This document shows, one piece after another, positions 32,675-41,017 of a stretch of 61,878 nt of DNA. Origin of the DNA: an uncultured Oscillospiraceae bacterium. Its GTDB lineage: Bacteria > Bacillota > Clostridia > Oscillospirales > Oscillospiraceae. A program made the translations under genes and the position numbers. The notes beneath the pieces were generated by a model. That model worked only from the letters and a program-made list of their open reading frames with translations. It did not search any database and was not told the origin of the DNA. Where the stretch lies: assembly GCA_951801655.1 (NCBI GenBank), contig CATONV010000005.1, positions 1 to 61,878 on the forward strand. The letters are read 5' to 3'. Within the stretch, counting starts at the first letter, position 1; each line of letters begins with the position of its first letter.

Positions 32675-34630
32675 ATGAGCAAGACAAGAAAAGTAGGCTT
32701 TACCGAAACCGTCCTGCGCGACGCCAACCAGTCCCTGATCGCCACCCGCCTGCCCTACAGCAAGTTTGAGCCCATCCTGGAGACCATCGACAAGGCCGGC
32801 TACTACTCCGCCGAGGTCTGGGGCGGGGCCACATTCGACGTCTGCCTGCGCTATTTGCAGGAGGATCCCTGGGACCGGCTGCGGAAGATCCGCAAGAAGA
32901 TGCCCAATACCAAGCTGCAAATGCTGCTGCGGGGCCAGAACATCCTGGGCTACAAGCATTACCCCGACGACGTGGTGCGTAAATTCGTGGAGTACTCCAT
33001 TAAGAACGGCATTGACATTATCCGTATTTTCGACGCCCTGAACGACGTGCGCAACCTTCAGGTGGCCATTGAGGAGACCGTCAAGCGGGGCGGCCACGCT
33101 TCCGGCACCATCTGCTTCACCACCAGCCCTGTCCACACCCTGGAGAAAAATGTCCAGATGGTGAAGGAGCTCAAGCAGATGGGCGTGAAGTCCATCTGCA
33201 TCAAGGACATGGCCGGCATCATGGGCCCCAAGGAGTCCTACGACCTGGTGTCCGCCATCAAGGACGCCGTGCCCGAACTGCCCCTGGTCATCCACACCCA
33301 CTGCACCACCGGCCTGGCCTTCATGACCTGCCTGAAGGGGGTGGAGGCGGGCGCCGACGTGCTTGACACCGCCATCTCCCCCATGTCCGGCGGCACCGCC
33401 CAGCCCGCCACCGAGACCCTGGCCTACGCCCTGCGCTCCCTGGGCTACCAGGTGGACCTGGACGACAAGGTGCTCATTAAGATGGCCGACTTCTTCAAGG
33501 GCGTCCGGGCCGACTTCATCAAGGACGGCACCCTGGACCCCATCTCCATGGCCACCGATACCCAGTGCCTCAACTATCAGATTCCCGGCGGCATGCTGTC
33601 CAACCTGATCTCCCAGCTGAAGATGATGAACGCCATCGACAAGCTGGACCAGGCTCTGGCCGAGACCCCCAAGGTCCGGGCCGACCTGGGCTATCCTCCC
33701 CTGGTCACCCCCACCAGCCAGATGGTGGGCTCTCAGGCCGTGCAGAACGTGCTGGCCGGCGAGCGCTACAAGGTGGTGGGTAAGGAGATCAAGGCCTACT
33801 GCCGCGGCGAGTACGGCCGCACCCCCGCCCCCATTGACCCCAAGATTCAGAAGAAGATTCTGGGCGACACCCCCGTGGTGAAGGGCCGCTTTGCCGACTC
33901 TCTGAAGCCCGAGTTCGAGAAGACCAAGAAGGAGCTGGGCGCCACCGCCAAGAGCGACGAGGACGTGCTGAGCTATATTGCCTTCCCCCAGGTGGCCATG
34001 GCCTTCTTTAAGGATCGGGAGGCCGGCTTCCCCAAGAAGGACGCCCCCAAGAAAGATACCGCTGCCCCCGCCGCCAAGAAGGAGTCCGACCTGCCCCCCA
34101 TGCCCGCCTGGCAGGGCCACGTGTACTACGCCAACGTGCCCGCCTCTTTGTCCAACGGAGTGAACACCCGGCCCATCCAGCCCTTCGCCGCCAGCTATCA
34201 GCCCCCGCACCTGGTTCTGGCCCCCAAGGACACCACCCCCGGCACCTACACCATCACCATCGACGGCAAGCCCTACGCAGTGTCCGTAGCTGCCGCTGAC
34301 GGCCCCGCGCCTGCCGCGGCTCCTGTGGCTGCCGCGCCCGCTCCCTCTCCGGCGCCTGCCCCCGTTGCCGCTCCCGCCCCTGCGGCTGTTCCCGCCCCCG
34401 CCGCCCCTGCCGCCGGCGAGACCCCCGTGCCCAGCCCCATGCCCGGCAATGTGTTCAAGGTGGAGTGCAAGCCCGGCCAGGCCGTAAAGGCCGGCGACGT
34501 GCTGGTGGTCCTGGAGGCCATGAAGATGGAGATTGAGGTCACCGCTCCCGTGGACGGCACCGTCAAGTCCGTGGTCGTCGCAGTCGGCACTGCTGTCAAC
34601 ACCGACGACCTGCTGGTCACTCTGAGCTAA
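32675..34630 (+). CDS. Oxaloacetate decarboxylase alpha / pyruvate carboxylase subunit B
   Basis: 651 residues. N-terminal HMG-CoA-lyase-like carboxyltransferase domain with the metal site in ETVLRDANQSL and HTHCTTG, the catalytic-lysine region GVKSICIKDMAG, then the conserved PYC/OADA domain (to about 470). An Ala/Pro-rich linker (about 555-580) joins it to a biotinyl domain with Lys617 in EAMKMEIE. The enzyme moves CO2 between carboxybiotin and oxaloacetate/pyruvate. Without a biotin carboxylase or the sodium-pump beta subunit nearby, I cannot decide between Na+-pumping oxaloacetate decarboxylase alpha, pyruvate carboxylase subunit B and a transcarboxylase 5S-like role. GGAGG precedes the ATG. 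Single gene with its own terminator. Confidence 0.9.
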   Translation: MSKTRKVGFTETVLRDANQSLIATRLPYSKFEPILETIDKAGYYSAEVWGGATFDVCLRYLQEDPWDRLRKIRKKMPNTKLQMLLRGQNILGYKHYPDDVVRKFVEYSIKNGIDIIRIFDALNDVRNLQVAIEETVKRGGHASGTICFTTSPVHTLEKNVQMVKELKQMGVKSICIKDMAGIMGPKESYDLVSAIKDAVPELPLVIHTHCTTGLAFMTCLKGVEAGADVLDTAISPMSGGTAQPATETLAYALRSLGYQVDLDDKVLIKMADFFKGVRADFIKDGTLDPISMATDTQCLNYQIPGGMLSNLISQLKMMNAIDKLDQALAETPKVRADLGYPPLVTPTSQMVGSQAVQNVLAGERYKVVGKEIKAYCRGEYGRTPAPIDPKIQKKILGDTPVVKGRFADSLKPEFEKTKKELGATAKSDEDVLSYIAFPQVAMAFFKDREAGFPKKDAPKKDTAAPAAKKESDLPPMPAWQGHVYYANVPASLSNGVNTRPIQPFAASYQPPHLVLAPKDTTPGTYTITIDGKPYAVSVAAADGPAPAAAPVAAAPAPSPAPAPVAAPAPAAVPAPAAPAAGETPVPSPMPGNVFKVECKPGQAVKAGDVLVVLEAMKMEIEVTAPVDGTVKSVVVAVGTAVNTDDLLVTLS

Positions 34631-34648
34631 TTCTTCCCCAGTCATTTC

Positions 34649-34679
34649 AGCCCCCGGCCTTGTGGCCGGGGGCTTTTTA
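34649..34679 (+). terminator. Terminator after the decarboxylase gene
   Basis: AGCCCCCGGCC/GGCCGGGGGCT stem with TTGT loop, then TTTTT. Confidence 0.95.
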
Positions 34680-34838
34680 TCCCGCCTCCGGCGGAGAAAA
34701 CCAGGTCCACTCTCTGCGCCGGAGGCACTCCCCAAAAATCGGCGTTCTTGACATTTTCACCGGCGGAGTATATGATAGAGGGCAACATTGAGAATCGCTT
34801 GTTTTTCAAGCGAAAAACCACCAAAGCAGGAGGCAGAG

Positions 34839-35546
34839 ATGGACGTATCGCTGGTGATTCCCGCCTACAATGAGGGGGCGATCATTCCGGACACCATCCG
34901 GACCGCCTCCGCCGGGCTGGCCGGACTGGCGGAGGAATATGAGGTGCTCATCGTGGACGACGGAAGCTCCGACAGCACAGCGCAGCTGGTACGCAGCTGC
35001 GGCGATCCCCATGTCCGGCTGGAGAGCTACACCCCTAACCGCGGAAAGGGCTGCGCCGTTCGCACCGGAATGCTGGCCGCCCGGGGCGAGCTTGTCCTGT
35101 GTACCGACGCCGATCTGGCCTACGGTGTGGATGTCTTCGCCCCCCTTCTGGAACGGCTGCGGACCGGACAGGCCGACCTGGTCATCGGCTCCCGCCGTCT
35201 GGGCGGCACGGGCTATCAAAACTATCCCCCTTTGCGGATTGCCGCCTCCAAATGCTTTGGGCTTCTCTCCCGCACCATTTCCGGTCTGCCCTACGACACC
35301 CAGTGCGGCATCAAGGGTTACCGCCGGCAGGCGGCTCAGACCATTTTTTCCCGGTGCGCCACCGACGGCTTCTCCTTTGACTTTGAGGTTCTCATGCGGG
35401 CGGACAGGCTGGGGCTGCGGGTGGAACAGCTCCCGGTATCCGTCATTAATTTCCGGGCCTCCAAGGTGAATCTTGTCAAAGACAGCCTTCGAATGTTTGG
35501 GGACGTGTTCCGTATCCGCCGAGCCGTCCGGGGAGAGACGGCATGA
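34839..35546 (+). CDS. Family 2 glycosyltransferase, polyprenyl-phosphate sugar synthase type (GtrB/DPM1-like)
   Basis: 235 residues of GT-A fold: LVIPAYNEGAII, VLIVDDGSSDST, NRGKGCAVRTGM, TDADLAYG (DxD metal site) and IGSRRLGG. There is no long C-terminal membrane region, so it resembles soluble dolichyl-phosphate glucosyl/mannosyltransferases. It should load a sugar onto undecaprenyl phosphate at the inner membrane face. ATG 34839 has AGGAGG 5 bases upstream. The stop overlaps the next ATG (ATGA). First of a three-gene operon with a GT-C-like transferase and a GtrA flippase. Confidence 0.9.
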   Translation: MDVSLVIPAYNEGAIIPDTIRTASAGLAGLAEEYEVLIVDDGSSDSTAQLVRSCGDPHVRLESYTPNRGKGCAVRTGMLAARGELVLCTDADLAYGVDVFAPLLERLRTGQADLVIGSRRLGGTGYQNYPPLRIAASKCFGLLSRTISGLPYDTQCGIKGYRRQAAQTIFSRCATDGFSFDFEVLMRADRLGLRVEQLPVSVINFRASKVNLVKDSLRMFGDVFRIRRAVRGETA

Positions 35547-37165
35547 CGCGCCGCCCCGACAGCCGGGCCGGGATGGCCTGTTTTTTCCTCCTTTTTGGCC
35601 TGATTTTTGTCCGCTTCTGCTGCTATGGTCTGACATACTTCCCCCAGCTGGACGACTACATCCAGCTGCACAACTACACCGCCTACCACCCGGACGTGTG
35701 GGACTTCATCCGGCGATTGGGCCTGCTGGCCGCCCGACCCGCCGCCGGACTGCTGGACATTTTCTTCTGGGGCCGGCTGTGGCCGGCGCTGATCGTCGGC
35801 TGCGCCCTGATCGCCGGGCTGTATGCCGCCTCGGCGGTGCTGTTTCGCCGGGTGTGGAGCAAGTACTTCCCCGTGGGCTGGCCCTTTCTGGTGCTGTACG
35901 CCCTTCTGCCCCTGGGGATGGAGGGCACCTACTGGCTGTCCGCCGCCAACCGGGTGGTGCCCAGCCTGTTTTTCGTCTCACTGTCCATGGTGCTGTTTCA
36001 GCAGTGGTGCGAGAGAGGTCAAAAGCGGTTTTTGGCCGCATACTTCCTTGTTCAGCTGCTCTCTATGTCCTTCTATGAACAGGGACTGGTCCTCGCGGTC
36101 ACCGGAGTGCTGCTCATCGCCCTCCTGGAACTGCGGGAGAACCGTCGCCGCCCTCTCTGGGCCCTGCTCACCTTCGTCAGTGCGGGCGTCTACTTCGCCT
36201 TTACCTCCGCCTTCGCGGACAGCGCCCTTTATGCCGACCGGACGTCGGTGGTTCTCCCCTGGCAGGATGGCTGGTGGGGCTGGGTCTTCCTCCCGGTGCT
36301 GAGGCAGATCCGGGACGCCTTTGTGAAGGGCGGCATCCGCACCGCCATCAAGGGCTTTTGCAGGGGGGCGGGCCTGATTGCCGCCGAAGGGCACTGGCTT
36401 TGGCTGGTTCTGGTACTGGCACTGTGCGCGGGGCTGTTCCTGCTGGCCCGGGAGGAGAGGTTCGACCGCTCCCGGGGCCGGGAGGTCCTTCCGGCCCTGA
36501 TTGCGGGCTTTTTGATGTCTCTGGCCCCGGTGACCATTTTCTTTGTTCTGGCCAATCCCTGGTTCTCCCTGCGAGGGACGGTGGCCTCCTTCTGCGGCCT
36601 GGCCCTGATGGGAGACGCCGTGATCGGCTGGCTGCTGAGTCGGCTGAAGGACGGAGAAACCGTCGCCGCCGGACTGTGTGGGGCGCTGGCGCTGGTGTTC
36701 TGCGTGGCGGCTGTGAGCGAGCTTCACGATTACAGGGCCGCCTGGGAGGCCGACCAGGCGGTGATGGCCGCCATTCTGGAGGGGACGAACAGCGGCGCGT
36801 CCCTGCCCTCGGAGGGAGAAATTCTCATTCTTGGTGTAGAACCCTGTTATCTGGAGGAGCAGAATTTTTACTTCCATGAGCACATTCACGGCGTCACAGA
36901 GAGCCGGTGGGCCCTCACCGGCGGCTTGCAGTGCGTCAGCGGACGGGGGGACTTCCCCTATGTGACTCCCCTGCCCGCCGCCGTGAACGCCCAAACCTTT
37001 AGAGGGATGGACTGCGCTTCCCTCTGGCTTTACGAACCGGACCGCCAAACTGTCCGGGCCGTCACCGCCCGGCCGGCGGCGGACGGAAGCTACGACCTTC
37101 TGGCCGGCGACGGCTCCATGGCGGGCCGGGTGACGGCCCAGGGACTTGTCAGGAGAGAAACATGA
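35543..37165 (+). CDS. Polytopic membrane glycosyltransferase (GtrC / GT-C-like)
   Basis: 540 residues with about ten hydrophobic helices and a C-terminal soluble tail of roughly 130 residues. The first extracytoplasmic loop has TYFPQLDDYIQLHNY; an acidic pair at this place is the usual catalytic feature of GT-C enzymes that use polyprenyl-phosphate sugars. Other marks are LYALLPLGMEGTYWLSAANR and SMSFYEQGLVLAV. It probably transfers the sugar made by the upstream enzyme to a wall polymer or protein outside the membrane. It overlaps both neighbours by ATGA. The exact family is unrecognised; the role is inferred from operon and topology. Confidence 0.78.
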   Translation: MTRRPDSRAGMACFFLLFGLIFVRFCCYGLTYFPQLDDYIQLHNYTAYHPDVWDFIRRLGLLAARPAAGLLDIFFWGRLWPALIVGCALIAGLYAASAVLFRRVWSKYFPVGWPFLVLYALLPLGMEGTYWLSAANRVVPSLFFVSLSMVLFQQWCERGQKRFLAAYFLVQLLSMSFYEQGLVLAVTGVLLIALLELRENRRRPLWALLTFVSAGVYFAFTSAFADSALYADRTSVVLPWQDGWWGWVFLPVLRQIRDAFVKGGIRTAIKGFCRGAGLIAAEGHWLWLVLVLALCAGLFLLAREERFDRSRGREVLPALIAGFLMSLAPVTIFFVLANPWFSLRGTVASFCGLALMGDAVIGWLLSRLKDGETVAAGLCGALALVFCVAAVSELHDYRAAWEADQAVMAAILEGTNSGASLPSEGEILILGVEPCYLEEQNFYFHEHIHGVTESRWALTGGLQCVSGRGDFPYVTPLPAAVNAQTFRGMDCASLWLYEPDRQTVRAVTARPAADGSYDLLAGDGSMAGRVTAQGLVRRET

Positions 37166-37647
37166 AAGAAACGCTTATCCATTTTCTCCAAATCTTTGAC
37201 CTGAAAAAGTTTGTTAAATTTGGCCTCATAGGCATACTCAACACCCTAGTGGACTTCTGCGTGTTCTACGTAATGGACCGCTGGGTGATCCGGGAGGGAC
37301 CAACGCTGGCCTTGCTAGGGATGGCCATTGTAACTGGGCCTTACATCTCCAACGCCATCGCCTATGTGGTGGCCAATGTCCACTCCTTCGTGTGGAACAA
37401 GCTGTGGACCTTTGAGAAGCGGGACCGGGTGACAAAGGGAGAGGCCCTGCGGTATCTGGCTACCAGCGCAGGGTATGTGCTGATCTCCACAGTGAGCCTG
37501 GCAATTTGCATCCGCATTCTGTCTCTGCCCGTGATCGCCCCGCTGGTGCCCCAGGGCTGGACCAACCTGCTGGCCAAGCTGCCCACCGCCTGCGTCACCA
37601 TCTTCTACAACTACCTGATGAATAAGTTTTGGGTGTTCAAAGCCTGA
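37162..37647 (+). CDS. GtrA family membrane protein
   Basis: 161 residues, four membrane helices of GtrA type: KFVKFGLIGILNTLVDFCVFYV, ISNAIAYVVANVHSFVWNKLWTF and a final NYLMNKFWVFKA. GtrA proteins are thought to flip polyprenyl-phosphate sugars across the membrane. Its start overlaps the GT-C gene (ATGA), completing a GtrB - GT-C - GtrA set. Confidence 0.94.
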   Translation: MKETLIHFLQIFDLKKFVKFGLIGILNTLVDFCVFYVMDRWVIREGPTLALLGMAIVTGPYISNAIAYVVANVHSFVWNKLWTFEKRDRVTKGEALRYLATSAGYVLISTVSLAICIRILSLPVIAPLVPQGWTNLLAKLPTACVTIFYNYLMNKFWVFKA

Positions 37648-37654
37648 AAAAGTT

Positions 37655-37690
37655 CCGGCCCGGAGGGTATCCCTCCGGACCGGTTTTTTG
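37655..37690. terminator. Bidirectional terminator between GtrA and the sensor-like gene array
   Basis: Stem CCGG-CCGGAGGG/CCCTCCGG-CCGG (37655-37683) followed by TTTTTT. The A-rich other side lets it serve the convergent minus-strand operon. Confidence 0.9.
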
Positions 37691-38791
37691 TCAGTTGAAC
37701 ATATCCACCATTTGAATCATATAGACAGTATCGTCCGCAAAGAAGAAGTACAGGCATGGTCCCAAGCCGTTCTCGTTGGCACAGTACCAGAGATAATCGT
37801 CCGGATAGGCCCAGGTCCAATTTTTCTCGTCGGAGAGCAGGCCGGGGTAGGCGGCCAGCACCTCTTCCCGGGTGGCCCCCACCCGGATGCCCCGGGGGGT
37901 GACCATGTCGGCGCGGCCCGTCTCCAGACGCTGGAGACTCCAGCGATTCTCTGCGGCGATATAGTATCGCAGAGCGGAGACCCCGCCATTGTCGCCGCCG
38001 CCACCTATGGACCAGTTCTCCCAGTAGTCCCCAGGCTGATAGATGGGTTCGCCCTCCTCAAAAACCGATACCTCCGGTTCAAAATCCAGGAACATGGGCT
38101 CCACCCAGTTGCCGGGGCCGATTGGGGTAGAGAAGCCGTCCCGGAACAGGCAGACCTCCAGGTCTGTCAGGCCCCAGACTGCCTGGCGGATGGCGTCCCC
38201 TGGGTCCATCCCTTCCCGGTAGTAGTCAAAGCGGACCAGGAACTCTGCGGGGCTGCCGTCTGCGTACATGCGGGACACCAGGTAAGCGGGCGACCATGCC
38301 GACCACTCCAGCGCACCTGAGCTTTGCGCATAAACGCCGCTGTAGTTGATTTGATAAAGGCCCAGAAGCTCTCCATCCAGAGTATCCGTTCCCAACAGAA
38401 TAGCGGAGTCCAGACGGTAATCCCCATCCTGAGGCGTGTCCGGGGCGTCCGCCGCCAGGTAGATGGTGGCGTTGTACATCGCCCGCAGGTATTCCAGCAC
38501 CATCTCATTAAGCCGCGCATCAGGGTCCTGGTCCGCCGGAGTACTCTGCCCGGTATTGGAGGAGGAGACAGCGGAGCCGTTTGGGGAGGAGATATCCGGG
38601 GGCGTCTCTTCCTTCATCTGGCAGGACACAATATTGCCGCAGAAAATGCACACGGAGAACATTAGGATCAAAAAGGGAATCGGCGGCCGCTTTTTGGGCC
38701 CTGAGAAAAGATTGCGGATACGGATTTCCGTCTCCTTCGCCGACCCGGACAGCTGGGTGGAAAAGGGAGTGCGGGGCATGTGTCGATTCAT
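37691..38791 (-). CDS. Array gene 5: 59-residue anchor module plus unknown ectodomain
   Basis: 366 residues. Residues 1-59 are the shared module: MPRTPFSTQLSGSAKETEIR, a basic KKRPP, a membrane helix and CGNIVSCQM. The ectodomain starts with a Ser/Pro linker, followed by LNEMVLEYLRAMYNATIYLA (resembling a lipoprotein-type alpha/beta domain) and ends with TPRGIRVGATREEVLAAYPG...YLWY...LYFFFADDTVYMIQM. That end domain is also present at the end of array gene 1. IVSC could serve as a lipobox, so it may be lipid-anchored after cleavage instead of having a retained helix. ATG 38791 has GGAGG 7 bases upstream. Last gene of the operon; function unknown. Confidence 0.82.
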   Translation of the reverse strand: MNRHMPRTPFSTQLSGSAKETEIRIRNLFSGPKKRPPIPFLILMFSVCIFCGNIVSCQMKEETPPDISSPNGSAVSSSNTGQSTPADQDPDARLNEMVLEYLRAMYNATIYLAADAPDTPQDGDYRLDSAILLGTDTLDGELLGLYQINYSGVYAQSSGALEWSAWSPAYLVSRMYADGSPAEFLVRFDYYREGMDPGDAIRQAVWGLTDLEVCLFRDGFSTPIGPGNWVEPMFLDFEPEVSVFEEGEPIYQPGDYWENWSIGGGGDNGGVSALRYYIAAENRWSLQRLETGRADMVTPRGIRVGATREEVLAAYPGLLSDEKNWTWAYPDDYLWYCANENGLGPCLYFFFADDTVYMIQMVDMFN

Positions 38792-38819
38792 AAGTACCTC
38801 CATAAGCGGCGGAAAACCG

Positions 38820-39887
38820 TCAGCGGTTTTCGGTCTTGTCAAGTTCGGGCAGGTTCATATCCTCCAAAGTCAGCTCCTGGGTGTAGGGGTTGAGCAGGCG
38901 GTTGACCAGCTCCAGGACCGGCTCCGGGTCGGGCGCTTCGCCCAGAGAGCGGTTCTCGGATACAACAGTCTCCCCAAGGGGCAGGGTGGCCGTCTCCAGG
39001 CCGGCGGACAGGTCCAGATTCACAGCCCGGCGGGCAAAGTAGAGCATGTCCGCCATAGACAGGTCGGTGTCCACATTTTGGCTGAAAATATCCACAAAGG
39101 CGTCGATTTTGGTGACGCTGTCCCAGGACAGCATTTTTTTGACCAGCGCCTCCACCAGCTGCTGCTGGGTCTGAACCCGGCTGAGATCGCCGTAGGAGAC
39201 GCCGCCGCTGTTCTTGCGGAAGCGGGTCACCTCCATGGCCGCCTGTCCGCTCAGATGGGCCGGGCCCTGCTGAAAGTGAATGGACAGGTTCTGGGCGGGG
39301 TCGTCGTAGTCCATGTCACAGGGAATGTAGAAGTCGATCCCGCCCAGCTCGTCCACCAGGGCGGCAAAACCGCCGGTGTCCACGTCGATGGAGTAGTCGA
39401 TGGGAATGCCCAGGGTGTGGGAGAGGCACTGCTCCAGGCCGCTTTCCACCCGGTTTAGGCGGACGGCCTGGCCGTCCAGGCTGACCAGGGTGTCCCGGGG
39501 TATGGAGACCAGACCGGCGGTCTGGCGCTGGGTATCGTAGCACAGCACCATAAAGGCGTCGGCGGGAGCGCCCTCGCCGGTGCCGGCAGTGAGGAGGAAG
39601 GTGTACGCCCCGTCCCGCCTCTCCAGGCGGGGAACGGCGCTGCCTTTTACGGCGGGGGCGGTTTCCTCCTGCCGGGAACCGTCCGGGGCGGAGAGGTCCG
39701 CCGGAGGGGCCATCTGGCAGGACACAATGTTGCCGCAGAAAATGCACAGAGAGAACACCAGGAGCAAAAAGGGCAGCGGCGGCCTCCTCTTGGGCCCGGA
39801 CATAATATTTTGAATGCGCAGCTCGGTTTCCCGGGCGGAGCGGGACAGAGAGGTGGAAAGGGGGGTGGGGGGCATGTTGTTGTTCAT
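38820..39887 (-). CDS. Array gene 4: anchor module plus LCP (LytR-CpsA-Psr) domain
   Basis: 355 residues with the shared N-terminal 59-residue module, then an LCP domain: DAFMVLCYDTQRQTAGLVSIPRDTLV, LNRVESGLEQCL, IDYSIDVDTGGFAALVDELGGID, and VTRFRKNSGGVSYGDLSRVQTQQQLV, which keeps the Arg/Asp residues that bind polyprenyl-pyrophosphate in LCP enzymes. LCP proteins normally transfer wall teichoic acid or capsule polymers to peptidoglycan. Here the domain is fused to the same anchor as four unrelated ectodomains in a BlaI/M56 operon, so it may act as a ligand-sensing domain, as a ligase controlled by the system, or both. Usual LCP proteins have a different anchor. ATG 39887 is preceded by AAAGGAAA. 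Confidence 0.88.
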   Translation of the reverse strand: MNNNMPPTPLSTSLSRSARETELRIQNIMSGPKRRPPLPFLLLVFSLCIFCGNIVSCQMAPPADLSAPDGSRQEETAPAVKGSAVPRLERRDGAYTFLLTAGTGEGAPADAFMVLCYDTQRQTAGLVSIPRDTLVSLDGQAVRLNRVESGLEQCLSHTLGIPIDYSIDVDTGGFAALVDELGGIDFYIPCDMDYDDPAQNLSIHFQQGPAHLSGQAAMEVTRFRKNSGGVSYGDLSRVQTQQQLVEALVKKMLSWDSVTKIDAFVDIFSQNVDTDLSMADMLYFARRAVNLDLSAGLETATLPLGETVVSENRSLGEAPDPEPVLELVNRLLNPYTQELTLEDMNLPELDKTENR

Positions 39888-39900
39888 AACGGTTTCCTTT

Positions 39901-41004
39901 CTATTCGTAAAGAATGTCGCCCAGCCACACAGCCGGGCCCAATTTATACCCGCCGTCCTCATAGATGATGGGGAAATGGGCGCTGGCCAGGTACTCCAGG
40001 GTCATGCAGGAGAAGTCCAGGCCCAGGTCACAGACAAGCCGGCCGTCTTGTTTCAGGAAACGTACCTGATTGCCTGCCTCCACCGTCCCCTTGAAGGGCT
40101 CCGCCAGCTGGGTCAGGTCCACCGTCCACTCCTGCTCTCCGCTGACAAGGCGGGCGGTGGTCCCGTCAGGGCTGGCGGTAATTTCCAGGGGGACCTCCGA
40201 GAGGTCCGGGACGGCGCAGGTCATGGTGTCCAGGTCGAAAATGTACAGGGACTGCGCATAGACCCCGGTGCCCCAGCCGTCGGTCAGGACCAGGGCCGCC
40301 TCCGGCTGGCCGTCGCCGTCCAGGTCGTCTGCCAGCAGCGTGGGATTGCTGGCAAAGTGGGCGTTTCCGTCCCAGCACAGGTGGAAGTACTCGGCCCGGT
40401 CCCCGTGCCTCAGGACGATACCCCGCCGCTGGTCCAGGTCTCCTCCCCACAGGATAGGGCTGACCAGAGTCTCCACGTCAGGCACGCTGTCCGGGTCCAC
40501 CACAAAGTAGACGGTGACATCCGTTCCCTCGTCATAGGCCACCGGCAGGAGGGTATCCCGCCAGTAGTCCCGGCGCGGGGCGCTGTATACCTCCACCGCC
40601 TCCCGGGGCAGCTCGTCCGCCGGGAGATTTTCCAGCAGGGCCATCTCCTGCTCCGTTGGAAAGTAATCCTCATAGAACCAGTCCCCGGTCTGCCCGACAT
40701 ATTTCATCAGCCCGGCGTCCAGTTCCACCGGGGTCCACCCCTCGGGCGGCCCCTCCGGAGCGGAGGCGTCCGGGGGCGCGGAGACAGACGCGGAGGAATC
40801 GCCGCTGTCAGGTACCTCCGCCTCCGCCATCTGGCAGGACACAATGTTGCCGCAGAAAATGCAGATAGAGAACATCAGAAGCAAAAAGGGCAGCGGCGGG
40901 CGCCTCTTGGGCCCGGACATGATATTGCGGATGCGGATTTCCGTCTCTCGGGCCGACCCGGAAAGGGGAGTGGAAAAGGGCGTGCGGGGCATTTTTTCGT
41001 TCAT
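39901..41004 (-). CDS. Array gene 3: anchor module plus FG-GAP-like ectodomain
   Basis: 367 residues. After the shared module and an acidic Ser/Pro linker, the ectodomain contains a segment with a calcium-binding-loop look, ADDLDGDGQPEAALVLTDG (DxDGDGxxE), as in FG-GAP/VCBS repeats, preceded by LRHGDRAEYFHLCWDG. It also has TPVELDAGLMKYVGQTGDWF and WTVDLTQLAEPFKG. No enzyme motif is seen. ATG 41004 is preceded by AAAGGAAA; 13 bases separate it from the previous stop. Likely an extracytoplasmic sensor or binding protein (inference). Confidence 0.82.
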   Translation of the reverse strand: MNEKMPRTPFSTPLSGSARETEIRIRNIMSGPKRRPPLPFLLLMFSICIFCGNIVSCQMAEAEVPDSGDSSASVSAPPDASAPEGPPEGWTPVELDAGLMKYVGQTGDWFYEDYFPTEQEMALLENLPADELPREAVEVYSAPRRDYWRDTLLPVAYDEGTDVTVYFVVDPDSVPDVETLVSPILWGGDLDQRRGIVLRHGDRAEYFHLCWDGNAHFASNPTLLADDLDGDGQPEAALVLTDGWGTGVYAQSLYIFDLDTMTCAVPDLSEVPLEITASPDGTTARLVSGEQEWTVDLTQLAEPFKGTVEAGNQVRFLKQDGRLVCDLGLDFSCMTLEYLASAHFPIIYEDGGYKLGPAVWLGDILYE

Positions 41005-41017
41005 AGCGGTTTCCTTT

